From contig NC_021658.1 of the NCBI RefSeq assembly GCF_000418325.1, positions 3,610,001 to 3,674,000 on the forward strand: 64,000 nucleotides of DNA, written 5' to 3'. The notes below the pieces were generated by a model. That model had not been told where the DNA came from. It saw only the letters and a program-made list of their open reading frames with translations, and did no database searches. Of the stretch, positions 43,596 through 55,500 are shown one piece after another (the first letter of the stretch is position 1; every line of letters starts with the position of its first letter). The DNA is from Sorangium cellulosum So0157-2 (GTDB lineage Bacteria > Myxococcota_A > Polyangia > Polyangiales > Polyangiaceae). Both the position numbers and the translations under genes were made by a program.

Positions 43596-46500
43596 GGCCG
43601 CATAGAGGAGCCGCAGCACGAGCTCTGGCCCCGGCGCCACGACGACCGTCAGCGGATAGTTCGTTTGCTCCAGGACGCGCACGTCCTCGACGGGGAGCCA
43701 GTGCTCAGCTTGCTCGATCGCAGCGTCCACCGGGTAGTTCTCGACCACGAGGAGCGTTTGAAACAGGGCCTGACCTCGCGGGATCTCACTCCACCCCTGT
43801 ACGCTGGCGAGGGGGCTGTAGTCGTAGGACAGCTGCTCGGCCTGCTGCTCCTGCAGCTGCTTCAGCCAGGCCCCGAGCGGGGCGTCCTGCGACAGCCGGA
43901 CACGCCGCGGGAGCGTATTGATGAACAGCCCCACCATCGCGTCCACCCGCTCGGGGCCGGCCGAGCGGCCCGAGACGGTGGCGCCGAACACCACGTCATC
44001 CCTGTCGCAATAACGGCTCAACAGGATCGCCCACGCCCCCTCCACCAGCGTGCTCAGCGTCAATGCACCGGCGCGCGCGACCTGGTCGAGCGCCTCCGTC
44101 ACGGCGGCCGAGAGACGGCGCTCCACCGCCTGGCTCAGGGCCGGGGCCGCCGCGCCGTTTCGCCGGCCGGCGGGCAGCGGCGTCGGCTCATCGAAGCCCG
44201 CGAGCGCCTTGCGCCAGAACGCCTCGGCGCGCCCGAGGTCCTGCTGTCCCAACCAGGCGATGTAGTCGCGGTACGGGCGCGGCGATGGGAGGCGGATCGC
44301 CTCGCGCCGGCACGCGGCCTCGTAATACGCGAACAGCTCGCCGAACAGGAGCGGCATCGACCAGCCGTCCAGGAGCAGGTGGTGATGGCTGAGCACGAGC
44401 TGATAGGCCTCGTCCGTGCGCCGGAGCAGCGCGCATCGCATGAGCGGCGCGCGCGCGAGATCGAAGCCGCGGTCACGATCCTCTGCGAGGAAATTCTCCA
44501 ACCACGCCTCCAGATCGCCCGACGACATGCCGCGGAGGTCGTGCTCTGCCCAGGGCAGGGTCACGCCCGTACGAACCACCTGAACGGGCTCGTCCAGGCC
44601 CTCCCACGCGAAGCTCGTGCGCAAGATCGGGTGCCGCTCCAGCACCTGCTGCCAGGAGGCCCGCAGCGCCTCGACGTCGAGCCCGGACGCGATCCGGAAG
44701 GTCAGCTGCTCGACATACACGCCGGACGCCGGATCGCGCAGGGTGTGATAGAGCAGGCCCTGCTGGAGGGGCGACAGCGGATAGATGTCCTCCACGTCAC
44801 GGCCCCGTCCCGCGAGCGCATCCACCGCCGCCTGCGACAGCCGCGCGAGCGGGTAGTCCGAGGGCGTGCGGCCGCCCGCCTCGGGTGACAGGCAATGCGA
44901 GAGCAGCGCGCGCAGCGCCGCCAAGAACCGCTCCGCGAGCCGTTCGATCGTCGGCCGACGATACAGGTTCTCGCTGTATGTCCACCCGACCTCCAGCCGC
45001 CCTCCGGCGACCCAGGCTTTGATCTCCAGCCGATAGGTCCGGCGCGCACGCGGGCTCTGAGCCGGGCCGCTCGGCTCCTCAGCCCAGCCGAACAGCGAGG
45101 AAGCCGAGACGCCCGCATCGAGCTGCCCGAGGTAGTTGAAGCTCACCTCGGACGGCGCTTGGGCGGCGAGCTCGGCGGCGATGGCCGGATCCGGGTGCAG
45201 GTAGCGGAGCAGACCATAGCCGATGCCGTGCTGCGGGATCCGGCGCAGCTGCTCCTTGACCGCCTTCAGGGCCTCTGCTGGCGACGCCGGTGGGAGCGAC
45301 AGCGCGACGGGGAACAGCGCAGTGAACCAGCCCACCGTGCGCGATAGGACGAGATCGGGGAAGAGCTCCTCACGACCGTGTCCTTCAAGATCGAACCGCA
45401 GCACGTGCTCGCGGGTCCACGGCGCGAACGCCTGCCCCAGGGCCGTGAGCAGCACATCGTTGATCTGGGTCCGGTAGACCTCGGGTACGTCCTGCAGCAG
45501 GGCGCGGGTCTCGTCGGCCTCGAGCGCCACCACCACCGTCGCCGCAGAAGCTACTGTGTCTTCCCCGCCCTCGATGTCGACGGGCAGCCGGCGCGCCGCG
45601 GGCGTGGCCAGCCAGAAGGGCAGCTCCTCGCGGACGGGTCCCGACAGCGCGTGCGCCGCGATCCGCTCGGCCCACCGCTGGAACGACGTGGTCTTGAGGG
45701 GCACCCGAGCGGGCTCGCCATGGGCGAGCTGGACATACGCGGTCTCGAGATCTTCGAGCAGGATCCTCCACGATACGCCGTCGACCACGAGATGGTGGAT
45801 GGCGATCGCGAGCCGGCCCGGACGCCCCGGCCCCAGGTCCATCAGCGCCCCGCTCAGCAGGGGCCCTTCGTCGAGGCGCAAGCGCGTCTGCACCCCGGCG
45901 GACGTCGCCTCGACGGCGCGTGCCTGCTGCTCGGCGGGCACCGTCGAGAGATCCACCGTGGTCAGCTCGACCGACCCCGCGAGCCCAGCGTGGGCCTGGC
46001 AGATCCCCTCGCCCTCGCGCACGAAGCGCATCCGCAGCGCGTCGTGGTGCGAGACCAAGTGCTGCAGCGCCCGCTCCAGGAGCACGGGGTTCAGCGCCTG
46101 ACGCACCTCCAGCAGGATCGTTTGATTGAAATGATGCGGTTCAGGCCACGCCTGCTCGAAGAACCACCGCTGGATGGGCGTCAGGACGACGGGGCCCGCC
46201 ACCGCGCCCTGCTCGGCGAGCGAGCTCGGGGCGAGCGTGGCCACGGCCGAGAGCTCGGCGATCGTCTGGTGCTGAAAGAGCTGCCGGACGGAGACGTAGA
46301 GCCCCGCCTGCCGCGCCTTGCTGACGACTTGGATGGCAAGGATGGAGTCTCCTCCCAGCGAGAAGAAGTTGTCGTGAACGCTGACGCGGCTCAGGCCGAG
46401 GACCTGGCCGAACGCGCCCGCGAGCACCTGCTCCGCAGGTGTCGACGGCGCCACGAAGGCGTTCTTCTGCTCCGGCCTGGCCCCTCCGGGGGCCGGGAGC

Positions 46501-49500
46501 GCCCTCTCGTCGATCTTGCCGTTCGGCGAGAGCGGCAGTGCGGCGAGGGGCACGAACGCCGACGGAACCATGTGCTCCGGCAGCCGCTCACCGAGGTGGT
46601 CTCTGAGCTCGCTCGCCAGCTGTGATGTGCCCTCTCGCGCGACCACATACGCAACGAGGCGCCTGTCGCCTGGCGTGTCTTCCCTCGCCATCACGACCGC
46701 CTGCTGCACCGCCGGGTGCTGCCCGAGCACCGCCTCGATCTCGCCGAGCTCGATGCGGAAGCCGCGGACCTTCACCTGTTGGTCCATCCGGCCGACGTAC
46801 TCCAGCACGCCGTCGGCCTTGAAGCGGCACCAGTCTCCTGTCCTGTACAGACGGGCACCCGGCTCCTCCTCGAACGGGCGCTCGATGAACCGCTCCGCCG
46901 AGAGCTCGGGGCGGCTCAGGTAGCCGCGCGAGAGCCCGAGCCCACCGAGGTACAGCTCGCCAGGCACCCCGATGGGCTGCGGCTGCAGGGCGTCGTTCAG
47001 CACGTAGACTCGCACGTTCGCGATCGGCCTGCCGATCGGGATGACGCCTGCCTCGTCGGACGCGACCCGGTGCGTCGTGGCCACCACCGTGCCCTCGGTC
47101 GGGCCGTACTCGTTGATCACCTCGAACGGGCTCTCCGGCGACGGGCGCCGCTTCAGGGGTGCTCCTCCTACGCGCAGAGCGCGGAGCTTCGTCCGGCTTG
47201 GCCAAGGCTGCTCGAGGAGCATCTCGCCGAGCGGGGTCGGGGCGAAGGCGATGTCGATCTCCTCGTCGCACAGCCATCTCGCCAGCCTCTCGGGCTCACT
47301 CCTCACCTCATCAGGCACGATGTGGAGATGCGCGCCTGCCGCGAGGCAGGGCCACACCTCCGATACGGAGGAATCGAACGAGAACGACGCCAGCTGAGCG
47401 ATCCGGTCCTCCGCGGTGACCTCGAAGCGACGTCGATGCCACGAGGCGAGATTGCACAAGCTGGCATGGGTGACCACGACCCCCTTCGGCTGCCCGGTGG
47501 AGCCCGAGGTATAGATGACGTACGCTGGGTGTTCTGGCCCCGTCGTGGCAACAGGATTGCTGTTGTGGTCCGCGGCGCCGTCGACACGGTCCGCCTCGAG
47601 CGCGTCGAGGAGCAGGACGGACGGCGCTTGCGCCGGGAGCCGCGACAGCAGGGCTTGCCGGGTGATCAGCACCGGCGCCGCCGCGTCCACCATCATGAAC
47701 GCGAGCCGTGCCTTCGGATAGGCGGGATCGAGCGGCACATAGGCCCCACCCGCCTTGAGGATGCCGAGCATCCCGAGGACCATCTCGATCGAGCGCTCGA
47801 TGCAGAGCCCGACGAGCACGCCCGGGCCCACGCCGAGCGATCGGAGGTGATGCGCGAGCCGGTCCGCCCGCCGGTTCAGCTCCTGATACGAGACCTGCTG
47901 GCCCTCGAACACCACCGCCACCGCCTCGGGCGCCGCCTCCACCTGCGCCTCGAACAGCTCGTGGATGCAGCGGCCCTTGGGGTACTCTACGTCCGTGCGA
48001 TTCCACACGCAGAGCAGTTCGTGCCTCTCCTCCGGGGTCAGGAGCGGGAGCGCCCCGAGCCGCCGGTGCGGGTCGGCCACGATGCCTTCGAGCAGCGTCC
48101 GGAGGTGCCCCGACATCCGCGCGACGGTCGCTGCGTCGAAGAGGTCCGTGGCATACTCCAGATGCCCCTGGACTCCGGCCTCGGTCTCCTGGAGCGACAA
48201 TGTGAGATCGAACTTGGCCGTCGCGCTCTCCACCGGCAGCGGGCTCAGCGTCATCTGGCCCAGCGCGAGCTCCGGCAGCGGGGCGTTCTGGAGCACGAAC
48301 ATGACCTGGAAGAGCGGAGAGCGGCGGAGATCCCGTGCGGGGGCGAGCTCCTCCACGAGCTTCTCGAACGGCACGTCCTGGTGGGCGTGCGCCTCGAGGG
48401 CGACGTCTCGCACCCGGCCGAGCAGCTCGACGAACGTCGGGTCTCCGGACAGGTCGGTGCGCAGGACGAGCGTGTTGACGAAGAAGCCGATGAGCCCCTC
48501 GGTCTGGACCTGGGTGCGGCCCGCGACAGGCGTGCCCACCACGATGTCGTCCTGGCGCGCGTAGCGCGACAGCAGCAGCTGAAAGGCGGAGAGCAAGGTC
48601 ATGAACAGCGTCGCGCCGTGCCGCCGGCTAAGCGCGCGCAGGGCGGCGCAGAGCTCTGCCGAGAGCGCGACGGGCTGGGCCGCGCCGCGGTAGGTCCTGT
48701 CGGCCGGACGCGGGCGATCGGTCGGCAGGTCGAGCAGCGCCGGCGCACCGGTGAGCTGGTGTTTCCAGTAGGCGAGCTGCGCTTGGAGCACCTCGCCCGA
48801 CAGCCACCTGCGCTGCCAGAGCGCATAGTCGGCGTACTGGATGGGCAGCTCGGGCAGGGGCGAGGGGCGGCCCGCCGACGAGGCCTCGTAGAGCGCCGCC
48901 AGCTCCCGCACGAGGACGCCGAGCGACCAGCCGTCGGAGACGATGTGATGCATCGACAGCAGCAGCGCGTGCGCTCGCTCCGTCAGCCGCAGCAGCCTCG
49001 CCCGCAGCAGCGGCCCCTCGGCGAGCGAGAACGGCCGCTGCGCCTCGGCCTCTGCCTGCCGCCGCACCTCGGCCTCCTGCTCGCAGGCCGGCAGCGCCCC
49101 GAGGTCGAGCACCGGCAGCGAGAAGCAGGGCTGGGGCGCTATCACCTGCCGCGCCTGGCCCCCTTCGACGACGAACGTGGTCCGGAGCGCCTCGTGCCGT
49201 CGCACGACCTCCCGCACGCTCCGCTCCAGCGCGTGCACGTCGAGCGGCCCATCGAGGCGCACCGCCATCGGCAGGTTGTAGAGCGGGCTGCCTGGGTGCA
49301 GCTGTTCGAGGAACCACAAGCGCTGTTGCGCGAACGACAGCGGCAGAGCGGCCTCGCGACCTGCGTGCTCGATCGCCGGCGGCAGCGGCGTGCCACGCCG
49401 GCGGGCAGCTTCGAGCTGCACGGACAGACCAGCCACGCTCGGGGCCTCGAACAGGGCCCGCAGGGGCAACTCCACGGCGAAGCTGGCGCGGATGCGGGAT

Positions 49501-52500
49501 GAAAGCTGCGCCGCCAGCAAAGAATGCCCTCCGAGCTCGAAGAAGTCGTCGAGGGCGCCCACGCGGTCGAGGTGCAGCACCTCGGCGAAGAGGCCCGCCA
49601 GGAGCTCCTCGGTGGGCGTGCGCGGGGCGATGAACACCCCCTGCTGCTCCGGTCGCGCGCAGGAGGGCGCCGGGAGAGCGTCCCTGTCGATCTTGCCGTT
49701 CGGGCTGAGCGGGATGGCCGCGAGGCGCACGAACGCAGAGGGCACCATGTACTCTGGCACCCTGTTGCGCACCCAGCCCCGCAGCTCGCCCTCCGGCGGC
49801 GCTGCGCCCTGTCGTGTGACCACGTAGGCCACAAGCCGCTTGTCCCCCGGCGCATCCTGCCAGGCGAGCACCACGGCCTGCTGTACGTCGGGGTGCTGCT
49901 CCAGGGCGGCCTCGATCTCGCCTGGCTCGATCCGATAACCGCGGAGCTTGATCTGATGATCGAGCCGCCCGAGGTACTCCAGCGTGCCGTCTGGCAGCCA
50001 CCGGCCGACATCGCCCGTCCTGTACAGCCGGGCGCCGGGCTGCTCGACAAACCGGTTCGCGATGAAGCGCTCGGCCGAGAGCTCGGGACGGTTGAGATAG
50101 CCCCGCGCCACCCCGGCGCCGCCGACGTACAGCTCACCGGGCACGCCGACGGGCAGCAGCTGCTGGCGCGGGTCCAGCACGTAAACCTGCATGTCGGGGA
50201 GCGGGCGCCCAATGGGGCTGCTCGACGCGCCGTCCACATCCGCTTGGCGCAGCGGCCGGTACGTCGCGTGCACGGTCGTCTCGGTGATACCGTACATGTT
50301 GACGAGCTGCGGCCGCTCGTCGCCGTGGCGCTTGAACCAGGGGCGCAGGCTCTGCAGATCGATCGCCTCTCCGGCCAAGATGACCGCCCTCAGCCCCAGC
50401 TGCTGTGACGCTGGGCTGGACGCGTCGAACTCGACGAGCTGGCGAAAGGCCGAGGGCGTCTGGCACAGCACCGTCACGCGCTCGCGGCGCAGCAGGCGGT
50501 GAAGCGCGTCCGGCGCGCGGCTGTCCTCGAACGACACGACCACCAGCCGGCCGCCGTGCAGCAGCGCGCCCCACATCTCCCAGACCGAGACGTCGAAGGC
50601 GAAGGAGTGGAACATCGTCCACACGTCGCGCTCGCTGAAGTTGAACCAGCGTTGCGTCGCCCGCAGGAGCCGGACCACGTTGGCATGGGTCACCAGCACC
50701 CCCTTGGGTCGCCCGGTCGAGCCGGAGGTGTACATCGCATACGCGAGGTTCTCAGGCGCCGCCCCGCTGCGCGGGCGCTCGTCGCTGGGCGCCCCGCTCT
50801 GGTCCCAGCCGCTGTCCAGGACAAGGACCCGAGCGGAGCTGTCCGCAAGGCTGCTGATGAGCCTCTCTTGCGTGAGCACCACCGAGAGCGCGGCGTCAGC
50901 CATCATGAACCCGAGGCGGTCCTCCGGGTAGATCGGGTCGAGCGGCACGTACGCTCCGCCGGCCTTGAGGATGCCGAGGATCCCCACCACCATGTCCAGC
51001 GACCGCTCGGCGTGCAGCCCCACGCGCGACTCCGGCCCCACGCCCAGCGCGCGGAGGTGATTCGCCAGCTGGTTGGCGCGCCGGTCGAGCGCTCGGTACG
51101 TCAGCCCCTGCTCCCCGAGCACCACCGCGACCGCATCCGGCGTCCTCTCCACCTGGGCTTCGAACAGCTCATGAAGGCACGCCTCTTGCGGGAAGCCGAC
51201 TGACGTGCCATTCCACGCCACGAGGACCTCATGCCGCTCCGCCGCGCTGAGCAGAGGCAACGCTGAGATCCGCTGTTCTGGGTCGGTCGCGATGGCTTCG
51301 AGGAGAGCTCGAAAATGACCCAGCATCCGCGCGATGCTCGCGGCCTCGAACAGGTCCGTATTGTACTCCAGCGCTCCCTCGATCCCCTGTGATGTCTCCT
51401 CCAGCGCCAAGGTCCAGTCGAACTTCGCCATCGAGCTCTTGAGAGCCATGGCCTCCAGCGTGGCCTCACCCAGGCGGAGCTCCGGCAGCGGGGCGTTCTG
51501 GAGCACGAACATGACCTGGAAGAGCGGAGAGCGGCGGAGATCCCGTGCGGGGGCGAGCTCCTCCACGAGCTTCTCGAACGGCACGTCCTGGTGGGCGTGC
51601 GCCTCGAGGGCGACGTCTCGCACCCGGCCGAGCAGCTCGACGAACGTCGGGTCTCCGGACAGGTCGGTGCGCAGGACGAGCGTGTTGACGAAGAAGCCGA
51701 TGAGCCCCTCGGTCTGGACCTGGGTGCGGCCCGCGACAGGCGTGCCCACCACGATGTCGTCCTGGCGCGCGTAGCGCGACAGCAGCAGCTGAAAGGCGGA
51801 GAGCAAGGTCATGAACAGCGTCGCGCCGTGCCGCCGGCTAAGCGCGCGCAGGGCGGCGCAGAGCTCTGCCGAGAGCGCGACGGGCTGGGCCGCGCCGCGG
51901 TAGGTCCTGTCGGCCGGACGCGGGCGATCGGTCGGCAGGTCGAGCAGCGCCGGCGCACCGGTGAGCTGGTGTTTCCAGTAGGCGAGCTGCGCTTGGAGCA
52001 CCTCGCCCGACAGCCACCTGCGCTGCCAGAGCGCATAGTCGGCGTACTGGATGGGCAGCTCGGGCAGGGGCGAGGGGCGGCCCGCCGACGAGGCCTCGTA
52101 GAGCGCCGCCAGCTCCCGCACGAGGACGCCGAGCGACCAGCCGTCGGAGACGATGTGATGCATCGACAGCAGCAGCGCGTGCGCTCGCTCCGTCAGCCGC
52201 AGCAGCCTCGCCCGCAGCAGCGGCCCCTCGGCGAGCGAGAACGGCCGCTGCGCCTCGGCCTCTGCCTGCCGCCGCACCTCGGCCTCCTGCTCGCAGGCCG
52301 GCAGCGCCCCGAGGTCGAGCACCGGCAGCGAGAAGCAGGGCTGGGGCGCTATCACCTGCCGCGCCTGGCCCCCTTCGACGACGAACGTGGTCCGGAGCGC
52401 CTCGTGCCGTCGCACGACCTCCCGCACGCTCCGCTCCAGCGCGTGCACGTCGAGCGGCCCATCGAGGCGCACCGCCATCGGCAGGTTGTAGAGCGGGCTG

Positions 52501-55500
52501 CCTGGGTGCAGCTGTTCGAGGAACCACAAGCGCTGTTGCGCGAACGACAGCGGCAGAGCGGCCTCGCGACCTGCGTGCTCGATCGCCGGCGGCAGCGGCG
52601 TGCCACGCCGGCGGGCAGCTTCGAGCTGCACGGACAGACCAGCCACGCTCGGGGCCTCGAACAGGGCCCGCAGGGGCAACTCCACGGCGAAGCTGGCGCG
52701 GATGCGGGATGAAAGCTGCGCCGCCAGCAGAGAATGCCCTCCGAGCTCGAAGAAGTCGTCGAGGGCGCCCACGCGGTCGAGGTGCAGCACCTCGGCGAAG
52801 AGGCCCGCCAGGAGCTCCTCGGTGGGCGTGCGCGGGAGGACGAAGCCGCCGTCTTGCTCCGGCCCGCGCGGGGAGGGGGCCGGAAGGGCCTCGCGGTGAA
52901 GCTTGCCGTTCGGGGTGAGCGGCATCACCGGAAGCCACACGAATGCCGCTGGAACCATGTACGCCGGGAGCCTGCTTTGCAGGTAGCTGCGCAGCTCGGC
53001 CAGAGCCGGCGGCGCGGCATTGCGCGCGACCAGATAGGCAACCAGACGCCTGTCCCCGGGCGCGTCCTCACGCAAGACGACGGCGACCTCACGCACGTCA
53101 GGGTGCCGGTTCAGCACCGCCTCGATTTCACCAAGCTCAATCCGGAAGCCGCGGAGCTTGACCTGACGATCGGTGCGGCCGAGAAACTCGATGCAGCCGT
53201 CAGGTCGATAGCGCGCCAGATCACCGGTCCTGTACAGGCGCGCCCCCGGCTCCCCTCCGTGAGGATCGGCGATGAACCGCTGCCCCGTGAGCTCGGGCCG
53301 CCTCCAGTACCCCCGGGCCAGGCAGGTGCCGCCGATGAACAGCTCTCCGGCGACCCCGATGGGCACGGGCTCGAGGCGCGCGTCCAGGAGGTGAATCCGG
53401 ACATTGTCGATCGGCCGCCCGATCGGCGCCGGGCCGAGCTCCGGGGCCTCGGGGAGGAGGAACGCGGTGACCACGTGCGCCTCAGTCGGACCGTAGTGGT
53501 TTTGCAGAGAGCAGCCCGAAAGGCCCCGCAGCAGATCCGCGATCGCGCGCGTGACCACGAGCTGCTCGCCCGCGGCGATGATCTCGCGCAGCGCGCTGGG
53601 CACGCGCCCCTCGCGCGCGGCTGCGTCCGCCAGCTGCTGGAGCACTACGGGCGGCAGATACGCCCGCTCCACTCCCAGCTCGTCGAGCCTGCGCAGCAGG
53701 ATCGACGGATCGGCGCGCTCGTCCTCCCGGAGGAGGACGAGCGCGCCGCCCGAGCTCCACGTCGAGAAGATCTCCTGGAATGAGACATCGAAGCTCATCG
53801 AGGCGAACTGCAGCGTCCTCGCCCCGCCAGGGCGCACGCGGTTGCGGAGCTGCCACGACAGCAGGTTGATGAGAGGGCGGTGCGGCATCGCCACCCCCTT
53901 GGGCTCGCCGGTCGAGCCGGACGTGTAGATCACGTACGCAAGGTCGTCCGGCGTCGTGCTCGGAGCGGGGTTGTGGCACGGCGCGCGGGCGAAGCTGTCT
54001 CCGTCGGAGTCGAGACACAGGAGCCTCGCTCCGCCCCGCGGCAGGCGCGGGGCGAGGCTCGCCTGGGTAAGGAGCACGCGCGCCGCTGAGTCTTCGCACA
54101 TCACCGCGATGCGCTCCTCGGGGTAGGAAGGATCGATGGGCACATAAGCTCCGCCCGCCTTGAGGATGGCCAGGAGCCCCACCGGCATCGAGAGCGACCG
54201 CTCGACGCAGAGCCCCACGAGCACGTCCGGCCCAACGCCGAGCGACCGGAGGTGATGCGCCAGCTGATTCGCACGCCGGTTCAGCTCTCGATACGAGAGC
54301 TCTTGCTGCTCGAACAGGGCCGCCACCGCGTCGGGCGTTGCCTCCACCTGCGCCTCGAACAGCTCGTGGACGCATCGCTCGTGCGGCCTATCGACCTCGG
54401 TGTCGTTCCAGCCCCAGAGCAGCTGATGCCGCTCCTCTCGGGTCAGGAGCGAAAGCTCCGTTGTCCGCCGCTCGGGCGCTTCCACGATGCTCTCCAGCAG
54501 CGTCCGGAGATTCGCCATCATTCGCGCGACGGTCGCTGCATCGAAGAGGTCCGTGGCATACTCCGCCGTCCCGGTCATCCCTCCTGCCGTCTCCTCGAGC
54601 GACAGCAGGACCACCAGCCGGCCGCCGTGCAGCAGCGCGCCCCACATCTCCCAGACCGAGACGTCGAAGGCGAAGGAGTGGAACATCGTCCACACGTCGC
54701 GCTCGCTGAAGTTGAACCAGCGTTGCGTCGCCCGCAGGAGCCGGACCACGTTGGCATGGGTCACCAGCACCCCCTTGGGTCGCCCGGTCGAGCCGGAGGT
54801 GTACATCGCATACGCGAGGTTCTCAGGCGCCGCCCCGCTGCGCGGGCGCTCGTCGCTGGGCGCCCCGCTCTGGTCCCAGCCGCTGTCCAGGACAAGGACC
54901 CGAGCGGAGCTGTCCGCAAGGCTGCTGATGAGCCTCTCTTGCGTGAGCACCACCGAGAGCGCGGCGTCAGCCATCATGAACCCGAGGCGGTCCTCCGGGT
55001 AGATCGGGTCGAGCGGCACGTACGCTCCGCCGGCCTTGAGGATGCCGAGGATCCCCACCACCATGTCCAGCGACCGCTCGGCGTGCAGCCCCACGCGCGA
55101 CTCCGGCCCCACGCCCAGCGCGCGGAGGTGATTCGCCAGCTGGTTGGCGCGCCGGTCGAGCGCTCGGTACGTCAGCCCCTGCTCCCCGAGCACCACCGCG
55201 ACCGCATCCGGCGTCCTCTCCACCTGGGCTTCGAACAGCTCATGAAGGCACGCCTCTTGCGGGAAGCCGACTGACGTGCCATTCCACGCCACGAGGACCT
55301 CATGCCGCTCCGCCGCGCTGAGCAGAGGCAACGCTGAGATCCGCTGTTCTGGGTCGGTCGCGATGGCTTCGAGGAGAGCTCGAAAATGACCCAGCATCCG
55401 CGCGATGCTCGCGGCCTCGAACAGGTCCGTATTGTACTCCAGCGCTCCCTCGATCCCCTGTGATGTCTCCTCCAGCGCCAAGGTCCAGTCGAACTTCGCC

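Noticed and set aside
46510..47980. Assigning a substrate to code DSSFRGEVVK
   Set aside because: I cannot match it to a known code with confidence; same for DVWCIAMVYK/H.
46716..49502. Very long plus-strand open frames opposite the NRPS genes
   Set aside because: They are Arg/Glu/His/Pro-rich, lack domains and repeat with each module. They are antisense shadows of codon-biased NRPS coding sequence.
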